The translations under genes were made by a program, and so were the position numbers. A DNA stretch of 64,000 nt from Schleiferia thermophila (GTDB lineage: Bacteria > Bacteroidota > Bacteroidia > Flavobacteriales > Schleiferiaceae): assembly GCF_003337435.1 (NCBI RefSeq), contig NZ_QPJS01000005.1, positions 62,001 to 126,000 on the forward strand, given 5' to 3'. Under the pieces are notes generated by a model. The model was not told the DNA's origin and searched no databases. It saw only the letters and a program-made list of their open reading frames with translations. Below, piece by piece: positions 63,246-64,000 of this stretch (position 1 is its first letter; the number at the start of each line of letters is the position of its first letter).

Positions 63246-64000
63246 TTAAAATTGTTTGAGAAATCGCATATCGTTTTCGCTGAGCATTCGGATGTCGGGT
63301 ATTTGATACCGGTTCATGGCAATGCGTTCGATTCCTATGCCAAAGGCAAAGCCCGAGTAGACCTCAGGATCTATTCCACAGGCTTTCAGCACATTGGGGT
63401 CTACCATGCCACAACCTAAAATTTCCAGCCAGCCGGTGCCTTTGGTAATACGGTAATCCACTTCATTGTTCAGGCCCCAGTACACATCCACTTCAGCACT
63501 AGGCTCTGTAAAGGGGAAGTACGAAGGTCGCATCCGGATGTTACTCTTTCCAAAAAAGGATTCTGTAAAATAGAGCAGCGTCTGCTTGAGGTCAGCAAAG
63601 GATACTTTTTTGTCAATGTACAGACCTTCTATCTGATGAAAGAAACAGTGTGACCTGGCCGAAATGGCTTCATTTCTGTAAACTCTTCCGGGTGCCAGTA
63701 TCCTGATGGGTGGTTTCATGCTTTCCATCGCACGAACCTGAACATTGGAGGTATGAGTGCGCAGGGCTATATCAGGGTTTTTGGTCACGAAAAAAGTATC
63801 CTGCATGTCGCGGGCCGGATGCTCGGGCGGAAAATTCAGAGCAGTGAAGTTGTGCCAGTCATCTTCTATCTCAGGGCCATCCATCACCGAAAATCCAATA
63901 CGGGAGAATATTTCCACAATCTCTTCAATCATTTGAGAAACCGGATGACGGCTGCCCACAGGTAACAAACCTGCCGGACGCGTATAATCCTCTCCTTTAT
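63246..64000 (-). CDS. pheS: phenylalanyl-tRNA synthetase alpha chain, 5' part outside the window
   Basis: Class II aminoacyl-tRNA synthetase catalytic subunit, (alpha-beta)2 complex with PheT. The frame is open to the right edge ([20 protein letters not shown] is readable there), so the TTG at 63968 is internal. Motif 2 region FRNEAISA (here [19 protein letters not shown]) and motif 3 [18 protein letters not shown] are intact. The N-terminal coiled coil that binds tRNA lies outside. Convergent with the ABC permease, 13 bp apart. Confidence 0.96.
   Translation of the reverse strand, partial: KGEDYTRPAGLLPVGSRHPVSQMIEEIVEIFSRIGFSVMDGPEIEDDWHNFTALNFPPEHPARDMQDTFFVTKNPDIALRTHTSNVQVRAMESMKPPIRILAPGRVYRNEAISARSHCFFHQIEGLYIDKKVSFADLKQTLLYFTESFFGKSNIRMRPSYFPFTEPSAEVDVYWGLNNEVDYRITKGTGWLEILGCGMVDPNVLKACGIDPEVYSGFAFGIGIERIAMNRYQIPDIRMLSENDMRFLKQF

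Overview
This window reads as chromosome from a free-living member of the Bacteroidota, probably near the Saprospiria/Chitinophagia. The support is: several large secreted proteins with type IX secretion (T9SS) C-terminal sorting tails, many SusD-less lipoproteins, Bacteroidota-type promoters (TTG/TTTG, about 19 bp, TAnnTTTG), a class Ia ribonucleotide reductase, FabI, and a deoxynucleoside kinase next to folK. No rRNA, tRNA, CRISPR array, prophage or intact insertion sequence was seen. The taxonomic placement is inference.

Layout. 1-7.2 kb: end of an FMN reductase, a His-rich lipoprotein, an rRNA/tRNA ribose methyltransferase, a small glycogen-binding-fold protein, recQ, an acyl-CoA dehydrogenase and hemE. 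7.2-10.3 kb: a di-heme peroxidase lipoprotein, then a three-gene lipoprotein cluster whose promoter spacer contains ten C residues. 10.6-20.5 kb: fabI, an outer-membrane barrel, a secreted GH13 glycosidase (minus strand), a frameshifted pyruvate kinase-like gene, and the clpX-clpP-tig block. 20.6-30.5 kb: a barrel-SPOR fusion and a 2639-residue T9SS beta-helix protein followed by a 57-residue partner. 30.9-38.4 kb: gcvH, a VanZ-like protein, nrdB-nrdA, folA, a polyprenyl synthase and ribE. 38.5-41.5 kb: fabH-accB-accC. 41.9-44.7 kb: an esterase/ATP-grasp/GCS2-ligase operon. 45-50.5 kb: folK-dNK, sppA, a queuosine-precursor transporter, a GT-C-like membrane protein and a Rid protein. 51-57 kb: ychF, threonine aldolase, a GH13 lipoprotein, and a MutS2 without Smr domain. 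57.2-58.5 kb: a decayed LruC-type lipoprotein gene and a GC-rich structured element. 58.5-64 kb: an FG-GAP/T9SS protein, a two-gene ABC transporter with a His-rich loop, and the end of pheS.

How it fits together. Fatty-acid synthesis is represented twice (fabI alone; fabH-accB-accC as an operon), DNA precursor supply three times (nrdBA-folA, dNK-folK), and glucan use by two GH13 enzymes plus a free-standing glycogen-binding-type domain. The least explained parts are the esterase/ATP-grasp/GCS2 operon (possible peptide or amide synthesis), the lipoprotein trio behind a potentially slippage-prone promoter, and the 19-bp perfect palindrome between the secreted amylase and the pyruvate kinase-like gene.
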